DNA from: Actinomycetes bacterium
Lineage (GTDB): Bacteria; Actinomycetota; Coriobacteriia; Coriobacteriales; Eggerthellaceae
Assembly (NCBI GenBank): GCA_023429565.1
Contig: JAEZDJ010000066.1
Coordinates: 1 to 32,847, forward strand
Length of the DNA: 32,847 nt
Direction: 5' to 3'
Shown: positions 22,981-31,259 of the stretch, piece by piece
How the letters are laid out: every line of letters starts with the position of its first letter
Numbering within the stretch: the stretch's first letter is position 1
The notes under the pieces: model-generated
What the model was told of the DNA's origin: nothing
Database searches by the model: none
What the model saw: the letters and a program-made list of their open reading frames with translations, nothing else
Program-made: the position numbers and the translations under genes

Positions 22981-24270
22981 GTGGACGAGGAAAGTGCTCG
23001 CGTCGAAGTGCGACGCATGGCGGAGGCGGCCCGGGCGGCTGCAGGACCGCTTTCTCAGACATCCGACGACGAGCGGAACGCCGCTTTGCGTGCGATGGCG
23101 CAAGCCCTCCGCGACCAGACCGAAAAAATCATCGAGGCAAACGACCGCGACATGGCATCTGCGCGTTTGGCTGGCACGGAGGAGAGCCTGATCGACAGGC
23201 TCATGCTTGATCCCGCACGGGTCGAAGCCATGGCGTCGGCCTTGGAGGACCTTGCTGCGTTGCCTGATCCCCTGGGGATGGTTCAGGAGGAACGCACGCT
23301 CTACAACGGCATTGAACTGACCCGCGTGAGCGTTCCTCTCGGCGTGGTTGCCGTGGTGTACGAAGCCCGTCCGAACGTGACGGCCGACGCGGCGGGAATC
23401 TGCCTGAAATCCGGCAATGCCGCCGTGCTCAGAGGAGGAAGCCTCGCCGCCCATTCCAATTCAGCCATCGCCGCCGTGCTCCATGACGCGGCCATCGGGG
23501 CTGGCATGCCTCGAGGCTGCATCGGTTTGGTAGAGACGACGGATCGGGCGGCGGCAGACGAGCTCATGCAGCTTCACGGCATCATCGACGTGCTTGTGCC
23601 GCGCGGCGGCGCGGGCCTGATTCGCCACTGCGTCGAGACGTCGAAGGTTCCGGTCATAGAAACGGGAACAGGAAACTGTCACGTCTACGTTCACCATTCT
23701 GCCGACCAGGCAAAGGCCCTTGACATCATCGTGAACGCGAAGTGCCGCCGCTATGGCGTGTGCAATGCCGCAGAGACCCTGCTGGTGGACGCCTCCATCG
23801 CTCCTGCGTTCCTCCCGGGGACGTTGCGGGAACTGGCGGGCCGAGGCGTCTTCCTGCACGGGGATGGTCGGGCCTGTGAACTCGCGGCGTCGGCCGGGCT
23901 TGTGCCGGGAGAGCAGTTTGTCGCGGCCACTGAGGAAGACTGGGAAACCGAGTACCTGGCTCCTGAGCTTGCCGTCAAATGCGTCGACGGCATCGATGAA
24001 GCCATCGACCACGTGAACCGCTATGGAACCCAACATTCGGAAGCCATCGTCGCCGAGGACGCGGACGTCTGCGAACGCTTTTTGGCACGGGTCGACGCAG
24101 CGGCCGTGTATGCCAACGCCTCGACCGCTTTCACCGACGGCGGCCAGTTTGGCCTTGGTGCCGAAATAGGCATTTCCACGCAGAAGCTGCATGCCCGCGG
24201 TCCCTTTGCTTTGGCTGCGCTCACCTCGTACAAGTATGTCCTGCGCGGCGACGGGCAGGTGCGCGCGTAA
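22981..24270 (+). CDS. proA: Glutamate-5-semialdehyde dehydrogenase (gamma-glutamyl phosphate reductase)
   Basis: The 429-residue protein has the aldehyde-dehydrogenase-like ProA fold. Markers are NDRDMASAR near residue 55, PLGVVAVVYEARPNVTADAAGICLKSGNA (about 119-147), the LVPRGGAGL segment (about 205) and GTGNCHVYV (about 228-236). The catalytic Cys lies in AKCRRYGVCNAAETLLV (about 250-266). TAFTDGGQFGLGAEIGIST is near the C-terminus. It reduces glutamyl-5-phosphate, the product of ProB, with NADPH. GTG 22981 is chosen because AAGGAG lies five bases upstream and homology begins soon after. nadD follows with no gap. Confidence 0.97.
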   Translation: MDEESARVEVRRMAEAARAAAGPLSQTSDDERNAALRAMAQALRDQTEKIIEANDRDMASARLAGTEESLIDRLMLDPARVEAMASALEDLAALPDPLGMVQEERTLYNGIELTRVSVPLGVVAVVYEARPNVTADAAGICLKSGNAAVLRGGSLAAHSNSAIAAVLHDAAIGAGMPRGCIGLVETTDRAAADELMQLHGIIDVLVPRGGAGLIRHCVETSKVPVIETGTGNCHVYVHHSADQAKALDIIVNAKCRRYGVCNAAETLLVDASIAPAFLPGTLRELAGRGVFLHGDGRACELAASAGLVPGEQFVAATEEDWETEYLAPELAVKCVDGIDEAIDHVNRYGTQHSEAIVAEDADVCERFLARVDAAAVYANASTAFTDGGQFGLGAEIGISTQKLHARGPFALAALTSYKYVLRGDGQVRA

Positions 24271-24939
24271 GTGGCGGTGGTGAGCGATCGGTTCGACGAC
24301 TTGGGAAAGGATGGCGCCCCCTGCCGCCTCGGCATCATGGGGGGCACGTTCGACCCTATACACATCGGTCACCTTGCCTGTGCCGAGCAGGCGCGTGAGG
24401 CCTACGGCCTGGATGCCGTCGTGTTCATTCCGGCGGGAAATCCCGTGTTCAAGCGCGACCGCGCCATCACGCCTGCCTCCATGCGCCTGGCGATGTGCCG
24501 CGCCGCCGTCGAGAGCAACCCGGCATTCGACGTGAGCGCCATCGAGGTCGATCGCGGCGGCGACACCTACACGGTGGACACCCTGCGGCAGCTGCGGGCC
24601 CACTATCCGGACAACGTGGAGCTGTGTTTCATCACGGGAGCCGATGCCGTGCTCAGCATTGTGAAGTGGCGTGAGAGTGCAGCCATCGCCGGGCTTGCCC
24701 GCTTGATAGCGGTCACGCGCCCTGGATATGTGCTCACCCGGGAGAAGCGGGCGGAGATCGAGTCCCGTGGCATTTTCGACATAGACTACCTGGAGGTGAC
24801 GGCGCTTGCGCTCTCGTCGAGCGACCTGCGCCGCCGCGTCGCGATGGGAAGGTCCATCCGCTATCTGACCATGCTGTGCGTCTGCGAGTACATTGACGAG
24901 CATGGGCTGTACCGCGAAGGGGGCATGCTCGATGGCTGA
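24271..24939 (+). CDS. nadD: Nicotinate-nucleotide adenylyltransferase
   Basis: The 222-residue protein has the nucleotidyltransferase signature GGTFDPIHIGH (24-34), the FIPAGNPVFK segment (53-62), the ITGADAVLSIVKW motif (about 115-127) and LSSSDLRRRV near the C-terminus (the SSTxIR-like motif). It adds AMP to nicotinate mononucleotide in NAD synthesis. The GTG at 24271 directly follows the proA stop, with AGGTG in the proA end as a weak site. Another GTG two codons later is possible. The first 18 residues are an extension before the usual start of similarity. The stop overlaps the yqeK start by eight bases. Confidence 0.95.
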   Translation: MAVVSDRFDDLGKDGAPCRLGIMGGTFDPIHIGHLACAEQAREAYGLDAVVFIPAGNPVFKRDRAITPASMRLAMCRAAVESNPAFDVSAIEVDRGGDTYTVDTLRQLRAHYPDNVELCFITGADAVLSIVKWRESAAIAGLARLIAVTRPGYVLTREKRAEIESRGIFDIDYLEVTALALSSSDLRRRVAMGRSIRYLTMLCVCEYIDEHGLYREGGMLDG

Positions 24940-25573
24940 TTCACCGGCTGACGCGCTCTCTGACGCCTTCTATGAGGCGCGCAGGCACGATCTGGCGCAA
25001 CGCTTGCGGCGCAAGCGCTATGAGCACTCCTTGGGCGTTGCCGACACGGCGGCGGCGCTCGCACGGCTGTATGGCGCCGACGAGCGCAAGGCCCGATTGG
25101 CCGGGCTCCTCCATGATTGGGACAAGGCCTATGACGATGAGGACATCCGCCATCGCGTCGAAGACCTGCATGTGCCGGTTGACCCTTACGTGTTCGCCGA
25201 GATGCCGCAGCTCCTTCATGGCCCAACGGCCGCCGCTGCGCTTTCCCGCGCCTATCCTGACATACCTGCCGACATCATTCGCGCGATCCAGCTTCACACG
25301 ACCGGCGCGGTGCAGATGACCGATCTCGACATGATCGTCTACATAGCTGACGCCATCGAGCCGACCCGGCGTTACGACGGGCTTGACGCCCTCCGTGGCT
25401 TGGCGGGCGACGTCCCTTTGGACGATCTGTTCGTCGCCACCTTCCAGCACATCCTTCTCAACCTTGTCGAAAGGCGTAAACGCGTGTATCCTGACACGCT
25501 TACCATTTGGAATCACCACCTAGCCCGCACGCGCGAAGCCGCCGATGCGGGATCGAGGAAAGGAACAGCGTGA
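24932..25573 (+). CDS. yqeK: YqeK-type HD-domain hydrolase (diadenosine tetraphosphatase)
   Basis: The 213-residue protein is an HD phosphohydrolase with KRYEHSLGVADTA (His32), the HD pair His61-Asp62 in LLHDWDK, His residues in LLHGPTAA and IQLHTTG, and ADAIEP with the last metal-binding Asp. This pattern and its place between nadD and rsfS match YqeK, shown in other bacteria to split Ap4A symmetrically into ADP. The N-terminal 20 residues are extra. ATG 24932 has AAGGGGG about seven bases upstream and overlaps the nadD end. Its stop overlaps the rsfS start (GTGA). Confidence 0.92.
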   Translation: MADSPADALSDAFYEARRHDLAQRLRRKRYEHSLGVADTAAALARLYGADERKARLAGLLHDWDKAYDDEDIRHRVEDLHVPVDPYVFAEMPQLLHGPTAAAALSRAYPDIPADIIRAIQLHTTGAVQMTDLDMIVYIADAIEPTRRYDGLDALRGLAGDVPLDDLFVATFQHILLNLVERRKRVYPDTLTIWNHHLARTREAADAGSRKGTA

Positions 25574-26004
25574 CTGACGCGAAGAATGACACCACTGAGG
25601 CATCCTCCCGGGAATGCGCGCTCATCGCAGCCCGCGCGGCCGATGAGAAAAAGGCGACCGACATCATGGTTCAAGAGGTGGGAGAGCTCATTGGCGTGAC
25701 GGAGTACTTCGTCATAGCCACGGCGGCAAACAACCGCCAGGTGGAGGCTATCATCGACGAGATAGAGGAGGCCGAGCGCACGCAGGCCCACGTGAAGCCG
25801 CTGCACCGTGAGGGCACGCAGGATGGAACCTGGTCACTGCTTGACTACGGCAGTTTCGTGGTGCACGTGTTCCAGCCGGAAACGCGCGAGTTCTATCGGC
25901 TTGAGGCGCTGTGGAACGACGCCCCTGTCATCGACCTCTCGGCAGAGGGATTGACTGACATCCAATATTCCGACCGCATAGCAAAACTGCTCGGAAAGGA
26001 ATAG
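25570..26004 (+). CDS. rsfS: Ribosomal silencing factor RsfS
   Basis: The 144-residue protein has the RsfS/Iojap sequence: KKATDIMVQEVGELIGVTEYFVIATA (about 27-52), NNRQVEAIIDEIEE, REGTQDGTWSLLDYGSFVVHVF (about 76-97) and the ETREFYRLEALW motif (about 100-111). It binds uL14 on the 50S subunit and blocks 30S joining when nutrients are low. A short non-conserved lead (about 18 residues) and an extra C-terminal tail are present. GTG 25570 has AAAGG six bases upstream and overlaps the yqeK stop. It is the last gene of the proA-nadD-yqeK-rsfS unit and meets the ClC gene head to tail-end only 35 bases away. Confidence 0.95.
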   Translation: MTDAKNDTTEASSRECALIAARAADEKKATDIMVQEVGELIGVTEYFVIATAANNRQVEAIIDEIEEAERTQAHVKPLHREGTQDGTWSLLDYGSFVVHVFQPETREFYRLEALWNDAPVIDLSAEGLTDIQYSDRIAKLLGKE

Positions 26005-26039
26005 CGTCACCCTTCCTTGAGACCACGGATGCGCCCCGG

Positions 26040-27314
26040 TTATTTCTCGGGACGTTCGTTTTCTTTGGCCTGTGGGGCGGGAGAGCGGCGAAAAGCTTTC
26101 GGCAGAGGGACAGCTGCGCCGAGTGCGGCGCAGGCAATCATGACGAACACCCCCTTGACGGGGAAGCACAGGAAAAGCAAGAGCACCGCCATGAACGGCT
26201 TGCGCATGACTGCACCCATGAGGGCCGACGTGCAGGCGCACAGGCAGAACACCGGATCAGCGCCCGAGACCGTCGCCATGCCGTATCCAAGGGAGATGCC
26301 GGCGAAGATGAGCGGGAAGAAGTGCCCGCCTCGCCATCCGAAGCGGATGCAGAGGCAGGTCGCGAACACTTTGAGGAAACCGGTTGCCAGCAGCGTCAAG
26401 ACGCCCATGGACATCCAGGCTTCCCCAATCTGCTCCGCCTGCGTCTCTCCTGCGAACATGGTGAAGGGAAACGCGATGCCGCACAACGCGAGGATGAGTC
26501 CGGCGATGACCGCCTTTTGCACGGGGCGGTCTCCCAACCTTTGCGACAGATGGGTGAAGGCCCCGTCGAGCACGCCGTAAAGCCAGCCGGCTGCACAACC
26601 GACAAGGGCAAGCGGGATCAGCCAGGCAAGCTCCCTGCCGCCAAGGGCGATGTCTTGGTAGTGGGGAAGCGACAGCCCTCCTCCGAAGAGCGTGCTCAAT
26701 CCCAGGAAGGTGCCGAGTGCGCCGGCGATGGCGCAGAAGTAGACGATGACCTTTGACGTCCGGGGAATCGTGATGGCCTCGGACCCGTCTTGGGCGCTCT
26801 TCTCTCCCAGTGGGGCCACGAAGCCAAACAGGGGCGCCGTGAATATGGCCGAAATCGTCGCCATGGTTCCCACGGAGGTGAGTTGTCTGAAATCGGAGCC
26901 AAACCGCTTCATCCTGTCCCCAACCCACGTGCAGATGCCGGCGATGGCTCCCGTGAGCCCGGCTTCGGGGCCGACCGACCCACCGAAGAACAGGGGAAGC
27001 AATGCCGCCACGGACACGATGCCGATCTTGTCGTACTCGTAGCGCCCAGTCCTTCTCACCGTGGACATGACTTCGTCGAGCTCTTCGGGATACGATCCGA
27101 ACCTCTTGGCATACAGGCCGATGACCAAGCCTCCAATCAGGCAGGCTGCCAAGGGGAAGAGGGGCCCGAACTGTGCGGGAAGCAGGGTCCAGACAAAGGT
27201 GATGCCGAGATTCATGACAAACAGCAGAAGCCAGACGAACGCGCCGGCCAATGCTCCCGTCAGAACCACCGATACGGCGAAGAGCGCACGGTTTGAGAGC
27301 TTCGTCGCATCCAT
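26040..27314 (-). CDS. ClC-family chloride channel or antiporter
   Basis: The 424-residue protein has about ten hydrophobic helices. ClC signatures are the GGSVGPEAG motif (111-119) with the gating glutamate Glu117, and GWRGGHFFP near residue 335. The first ClC motif, GSGIP, is changed to GSYPEE (73-78), as in a divergent bacterial branch often named ion channel protein. Transported ion and coupling are therefore open (chloride, fluoride or another anion). The C-terminal tail is basic then acidic and lacks CBS domains. The start is nine bases after the peptidase stop, so it is translated from the same mRNA; GGAGG-like purines lie within that overlap region. Confidence 0.88.
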   Translation of the reverse strand: MDATKLSNRALFAVSVVLTGALAGAFVWLLLFVMNLGITFVWTLLPAQFGPLFPLAACLIGGLVIGLYAKRFGSYPEELDEVMSTVRRTGRYEYDKIGIVSVAALLPLFFGGSVGPEAGLTGAIAGICTWVGDRMKRFGSDFRQLTSVGTMATISAIFTAPLFGFVAPLGEKSAQDGSEAITIPRTSKVIVYFCAIAGALGTFLGLSTLFGGGLSLPHYQDIALGGRELAWLIPLALVGCAAGWLYGVLDGAFTHLSQRLGDRPVQKAVIAGLILALCGIAFPFTMFAGETQAEQIGEAWMSMGVLTLLATGFLKVFATCLCIRFGWRGGHFFPLIFAGISLGYGMATVSGADPVFCLCACTSALMGAVMRKPFMAVLLLFLCFPVKGVFVMIACAALGAAVPLPKAFRRSPAPQAKENERPEK

Positions 27315-27323
27315 GGAGGCGTC

Positions 27324-28346
27324 CTAGCGGGCCACGGCTATGTCGAGCGCTGCCGGCAGCCCGTAGGCTGCCGTTGCCTCGAGCGCGGCTCGTTCGATGG
27401 CTCCTTGCATCGCCTCTGTCGCGAGGACGGCGACGGCATCGGCGGAGGCGGCAACCTCTCCCGACGAGAACGTGAAAACCGTGTCACCGTCATTGGAGGT
27501 GTGAACGGGCTTGATGGCCCGCGCGTAGGCGTCATGGACCGTTGAGGATACCTTTGTCGCCTGGGCTTTCGTCAGAGCCGCGTTGGTCAGCACCACGCCG
27601 ATGGTCGTGTTGGCGCAGGGCCCTGCCTTCGCCTGCGTTTCGCTTTCGGAGAGCGCGGGGTCAGTTTCCTCGGACGCCTGTGCTGCCATGAGGGAGAATG
27701 ACGCGAGCGGATCCATGACCAGCCCGTCGTCCCCGAGACAGCCGGCTATCCACGAGCCGTTCTCTCCGCGCACGCAACCAAGCGCGTTCACCGCGACGAT
27801 GGCGACTGCCGTCAGCGACCCCATGCGCAGGCCGTGGATGCCGAGGCCCGACTTCATCGCACGTTCCCCTCCGAGCAGCTTTCCCACGCTTGCTCCCGTG
27901 CCGGCTCCCACGTTGCCTTCGGCAAGGGGAGTGCACGGATTGCCGTCAAGGGCAGCCTTGGTCGCCTCTCGTCCCATCGCGCCGTCGGGGAAGACGTTCT
28001 GGCCGACCAGGAGATCGAAGAGGCAGGCCCCCACCACGATGGGAACATGGGCGGTGCCGACGGGGAAGCCGATGCCGCGCGACGCAAGCTCGTCCATGAC
28101 GCCTGTCGAGGCGGCAAGCCCGAACGCGCTGCCCCCCGCCAGCACGACGGCATGCACGGCTTCGATCATGTTTTCGGGGCGCAGGAGGTCGGTTTCCCTT
28201 GTGGCGGGGCCGCCGCCGCGCACGTCAACTCCGCATGTCGCGCCCTCTGGCGCGACGATGACCGTGCAGCCGGTTCCGCCGGAGGCGTTTTGGGCGTGGC
28301 CGCAGCGAAATGCGGGCACGTCGGAGAGAGAGGCGACATCGAACAT
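27324..28346 (-). CDS. P1-family (DmpA/NylC-type) N-terminal-nucleophile peptidase
   Basis: The 340-residue protein belongs to the self-processing S58/P1 group. Typical are the GTGCTVIVAPEGATCGVDVRGG segment, VLAGGSAFGLAASTGV (68-83), GNVGAGTGASVGK (144-156) and GPCANTTIGVVLTNA (242-256). By analogy with NylC and DmpA, autocleavage is expected between Asn246 and Thr247, giving Thr247 as nucleophile. Known members are aminopeptidases, beta-aminopeptidases or amidases; the natural substrate here is unknown. ATG 28346 has AAGGA six bases upstream; an open extension of 68 codons upstream overlaps the promoter and is rejected. It leads a two-gene unit with the ClC gene and is divergent from the large regulator. 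Confidence 0.92.
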   Translation of the reverse strand: MFDVASLSDVPAFRCGHAQNASGGTGCTVIVAPEGATCGVDVRGGGPATRETDLLRPENMIEAVHAVVLAGGSAFGLAASTGVMDELASRGIGFPVGTAHVPIVVGACLFDLLVGQNVFPDGAMGREATKAALDGNPCTPLAEGNVGAGTGASVGKLLGGERAMKSGLGIHGLRMGSLTAVAIVAVNALGCVRGENGSWIAGCLGDDGLVMDPLASFSLMAAQASEETDPALSESETQAKAGPCANTTIGVVLTNAALTKAQATKVSSTVHDAYARAIKPVHTSNDGDTVFTFSSGEVAASADAVAVLATEAMQGAIERAALEATAAYGLPAALDIAVAR

Positions 28347-28375
28347 GGAGGGTCCTTCCTTTTTGGGTGCACAAC

Positions 28376-28397
28376 CACTGGTACATTGTACACTGGT
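28376..28397 (-). promoter_or_regulatory. Peptidase -10 inside a palindrome flanked by direct repeats
   Basis: The palindrome GTACATTGTAC (28381-28391) contains a minus-strand -10 TACAAT (28385-28390). CACTGGT occurs on both sides (28376-28382 and 28391-28397) with a 15-base period. No good -35 is visible. The arrangement looks like an operator over a promoter. Confidence 0.5.
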
Positions 28398-28459
28398 TTC
28401 CCTGTTCAGAGGAACCTGCGGCCGAAGCGTTTTCGCAGATGACGAACTAATGTCGGATC

Positions 28460-28489
28460 TTGCGGAGAAGGCTTGGCTGCCGGTATCAT
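28460..28489 (+). promoter_or_regulatory. Promoter of the large regulator
   Basis: TTGCGG (28460-28465), 18 bases, TATCAT (28484-28489). The leader would be about 50 bases, with GGGAG eight bases before the start codon. Confidence 0.4.
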
Positions 28490-28543
28490 GGACGAACTGT
28501 TCCAGGGCTGTTGCGCACCCGCATATCGAGGGGAGTGCGCGCC

Positions 28544-31168
28544 ATGCCAACCTATCTCGTCAACGCCGCCTGCAAAGGGTATCCTCCGAAGCATCTCGCC
28601 GCAGTTCGGCACCGCCCTCGCCCCAACCTGACTGCGCGGCTCTTGCGCGAACGGCAGGTCGTGCGTTTCGTTGTGGCGCCCGGGGGCTTCGGGAAGACGG
28701 CGATCATCCTGGAGTACGCTCAAACCGTGTATGGCTATCGACACGTGTTCTGGCTTGACGGCCGCAGCCCCTGCTTTCTGCGGGATCTCGACCGGGAAAT
28801 CATCGCCAAGACGCTGCTTGCCGCCGATTCCGAGCAGTTCCTCGTTGTCATCGAGGACATCCCCCTTTTGAATGCCCGACGGGTCGAGGCCTTGTCTCGG
28901 TCGTTTGACGCCTTGCTTGACCGTGGCTGCGAGGTCGTGGTCACCTGCACGCCTTCGTGTGACGCGTTTGGAAGGCTTCAGCGCGATCGCCTCAAGCTGA
29001 CTGCCCGCGACCTGTTGCTGAGCGATGCTGAGATCGAGGGCGCGCGCACGTCCGAGGATGGGGTGTCGGCACCTGCGAGCTTTCTGTCTGCTGCTCAGCG
29101 AATCGCTGGCATCCAATGGGCTCCGCCGGGGGAGGCGCGGGGGTTTGTCAAAGAGGTCTTTCGTGAAGAGCTGCCTGCCGACATCTTGCTTGCAGTGGTC
29201 GTGGCGCTTGTTCTTCAGGAGGGTGGCCTTGCGGACATCGATGCGTTTGGCCCCTGCGGGGAAGCCACCGTGTCGCTCTTGGCTGAAAACTATCTCCATG
29301 TGGGAATCGATCGAAAGAGGGATGCGTTCGAGGCGGTTCGTCTGCCGGTGGAAGACCTTGCGGATGAAATGGAGGGGATCATGGAGGGCATGGTCGCCTG
29401 TTCCCGCTTTGCCAACCGCGACGCCCTGGTGTCGCGGTTGGCTGACGTGCTTGTCGCGCGTTCGTCCGCTCATCGGGCATGCTCGCTCATGGGAAGCCTC
29501 GGCTCCCTGCAGGCTCGTGCCACGTGGTTGGCTGACCATGGCTGCGACTTGCTGGATGCGTCCTGCGTGCTGCCTGCGGCAGAACTGTATGGATCGCTGC
29601 GGGGAGGTCTGGGACCGGTGGCCTCGCTGCTTTCCGCCGACCAGTCGGCTCGGCTTCTCGTCCTGGGCGATGACATCTCAGCTTGTCAGCTTGCCCAGAA
29701 GTCTTTAGGGGACGTCGATGTGCCGGAGGCTGATCGCGCAACCGCCGCCCTCGTCCTCTTTTTCGGGGGCTCCATCGGTGCCCGGTCTCTCGCTTTGTCG
29801 CAGCTGAAAATACTCGTTGCCGATTCTGGAGACGATGCCGCATTGGTGGGGTCGGCGGGAAGCGCGGCTTCTTTGCCGGGGGCGGCCTGGAGGCCCCTCG
29901 CGTGCATTGCCGTCGCCTGCGACCGGTCGCAGGCTCTTGCGGCGGCGACGTGGCGGGCCTGCTTTGATGCGGGTGCGGACCGTCGCGTGCTGCTGATCGG
30001 GGCTTCGTGGATTCTCAAGCAGGCAATCTCTGCGAAAGGAGGGGCGGCGGTCCCTTGCTCGGATGGCGCGGCATCGCGCTTCGAGGATGATGCGCTTGCG
30101 CTCATTGCCGAATACGTCCAGACGCAATGCGATTCACGCGTGTCGCTGCCCTGCGGGCTTTTCGAGGCCCTGGCTGGCGTTGCCCTTGAGCGGGCATGCG
30201 AATGCGGGGCCGTCGATGTCTCGCCGCCCCATGCAAAGGCGTCGCTTGCCGTGCATCGGGTCGAAGTGGGCCTGTTCGCCCAGCGGAGCGCTTACGAGCG
30301 CATCGCGCGGGACAAGGCGGACCGTCGAAGGGACTTCGTGTTGACGCACCCCGATGCCTTTCGTGCGGAGGCCGGTCTGCGGCTGGAGGAGGAGGCGATC
30401 GAGCCCCTTCTGACGGTCAACCTGTTCGGCGGGCTCGATGTGCGCATTGGCGATGCGCCCGTGGATCCTCGGTGCTTCCGCCGCCAGAAGGTGAAGACGC
30501 TGCTGGCCCTTCTCGTTCTCAACCGGGGCCGAGAGTTTTCTCGCGACACGCTTGTCCAGCTTCTCTGGCCCGAGAGCGCCATCGAATCCGCGCGCAAGAA
30601 TTTTTACGGGATATGGTCCCTGTTGCGTCGGGCTCTCGTCACGCCAGCTGGCGGCTGTCCCTACTTGATCAGGCAGCAGAATGGCTTGAGGCTTGACGGC
30701 CGCCTGTTGGTGACGGACGTTGCCCAGCTGGAGCTGCTCTGCCGGACCCTCCAGCTCGAGCATCCTGGCTATGGCGGTTGGTCCGCCCTGCTCTCTCAGG
30801 TGAATGAACGCTTTTCTGACGACTTGCTTCCGAGCGAGTGCGACAACGAGCACATCGTGCGACGCCGGGTTGACTACAGGAACCGCCTTGTCGACTCGCT
30901 CGTGTCGGCGTCGAATCGGCTGATACGCGCGGGCGATGTCCAGGAAGGGCTCTGGTTCGCCCGTGCGGCCCTCGTGCGTGACCATACGCGCGAAGACGCT
31001 TACACCGCGCTCATGAACGCGCAGCTGGCTGTCGGCCAGCGCACGGCGGCGCTCGAGACCTATTTCTCCTGCCGAAGGTTTCTGGCGGACGAGCTGGGAA
31101 TCGACCCCTCGCTTGAGACCATGGGGCTCTACCATGCCATCATCGAGACCGAGGAGGCCCTCAGGTGA
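28544..31168 (+). CDS. Large ATPase-SARP-type transcriptional regulator
   Basis: The 874-residue protein starts with a MalT-like STAND ATPase module: RPNLTARLLRER, Walker A APGGFGKTA (45-53) and Walker B FLVVIEDIP (about 98-106). A long Ala/Leu-rich helical middle (about 200-600) follows, probably TPR-like. The C-terminus has an OmpR-like winged helix (about 620-715; LFGGLDVRIG, FRRQKVKTLLALLVLNRG, FSRDTLVQLLWPE) and a BTAD domain (about 770-870; ARAALVRDHTREDAYTALM, LADELGIDPS). In SARP regulators the DNA-binding and BTAD parts usually come first; here they are last. It likely responds to a ligand bound by the middle part. It is divergent from the peptidase-ClC unit, its possible target. ATG 28544 is chosen for GGGAG upstream. 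Confidence 0.85.
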   Translation: MPTYLVNAACKGYPPKHLAAVRHRPRPNLTARLLRERQVVRFVVAPGGFGKTAIILEYAQTVYGYRHVFWLDGRSPCFLRDLDREIIAKTLLAADSEQFLVVIEDIPLLNARRVEALSRSFDALLDRGCEVVVTCTPSCDAFGRLQRDRLKLTARDLLLSDAEIEGARTSEDGVSAPASFLSAAQRIAGIQWAPPGEARGFVKEVFREELPADILLAVVVALVLQEGGLADIDAFGPCGEATVSLLAENYLHVGIDRKRDAFEAVRLPVEDLADEMEGIMEGMVACSRFANRDALVSRLADVLVARSSAHRACSLMGSLGSLQARATWLADHGCDLLDASCVLPAAELYGSLRGGLGPVASLLSADQSARLLVLGDDISACQLAQKSLGDVDVPEADRATAALVLFFGGSIGARSLALSQLKILVADSGDDAALVGSAGSAASLPGAAWRPLACIAVACDRSQALAAATWRACFDAGADRRVLLIGASWILKQAISAKGGAAVPCSDGAASRFEDDALALIAEYVQTQCDSRVSLPCGLFEALAGVALERACECGAVDVSPPHAKASLAVHRVEVGLFAQRSAYERIARDKADRRRDFVLTHPDAFRAEAGLRLEEEAIEPLLTVNLFGGLDVRIGDAPVDPRCFRRQKVKTLLALLVLNRGREFSRDTLVQLLWPESAIESARKNFYGIWSLLRRALVTPAGGCPYLIRQQNGLRLDGRLLVTDVAQLELLCRTLQLEHPGYGGWSALLSQVNERFSDDLLPSECDNEHIVRRRVDYRNRLVDSLVSASNRLIRAGDVQEGLWFARAALVRDHTREDAYTALMNAQLAVGQRTAALETYFSCRRFLADELGIDPSLETMGLYHAIIETEEALR

Positions 31169-31206
31169 GGGCATCGCGTATGAATTTCCTCTGAGTTCAG
31201 GCCCTT

Positions 31207-31212
31207 TATGCT
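31207..31212 (+). promoter_or_regulatory. Candidate -10 of secA
   Basis: TATGCT lies 48 bases before the secA ATG, in the 91-base gap after the regulator. The -35 is poor. A small GCCCTC/GAGGGC hairpin (31157-31172) spans the regulator's stop codon. Confidence 0.35.
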
Positions 31213-31259
31213 AGAGTAGCAGGTACTCATTTTGCGACGAAAAGGACGGCGTAACCGCG

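Noticed and set aside
23461..24903. 480-codon open frame on the minus strand
   Set aside because: Antisense to proA and nadD, both with full motif sets.
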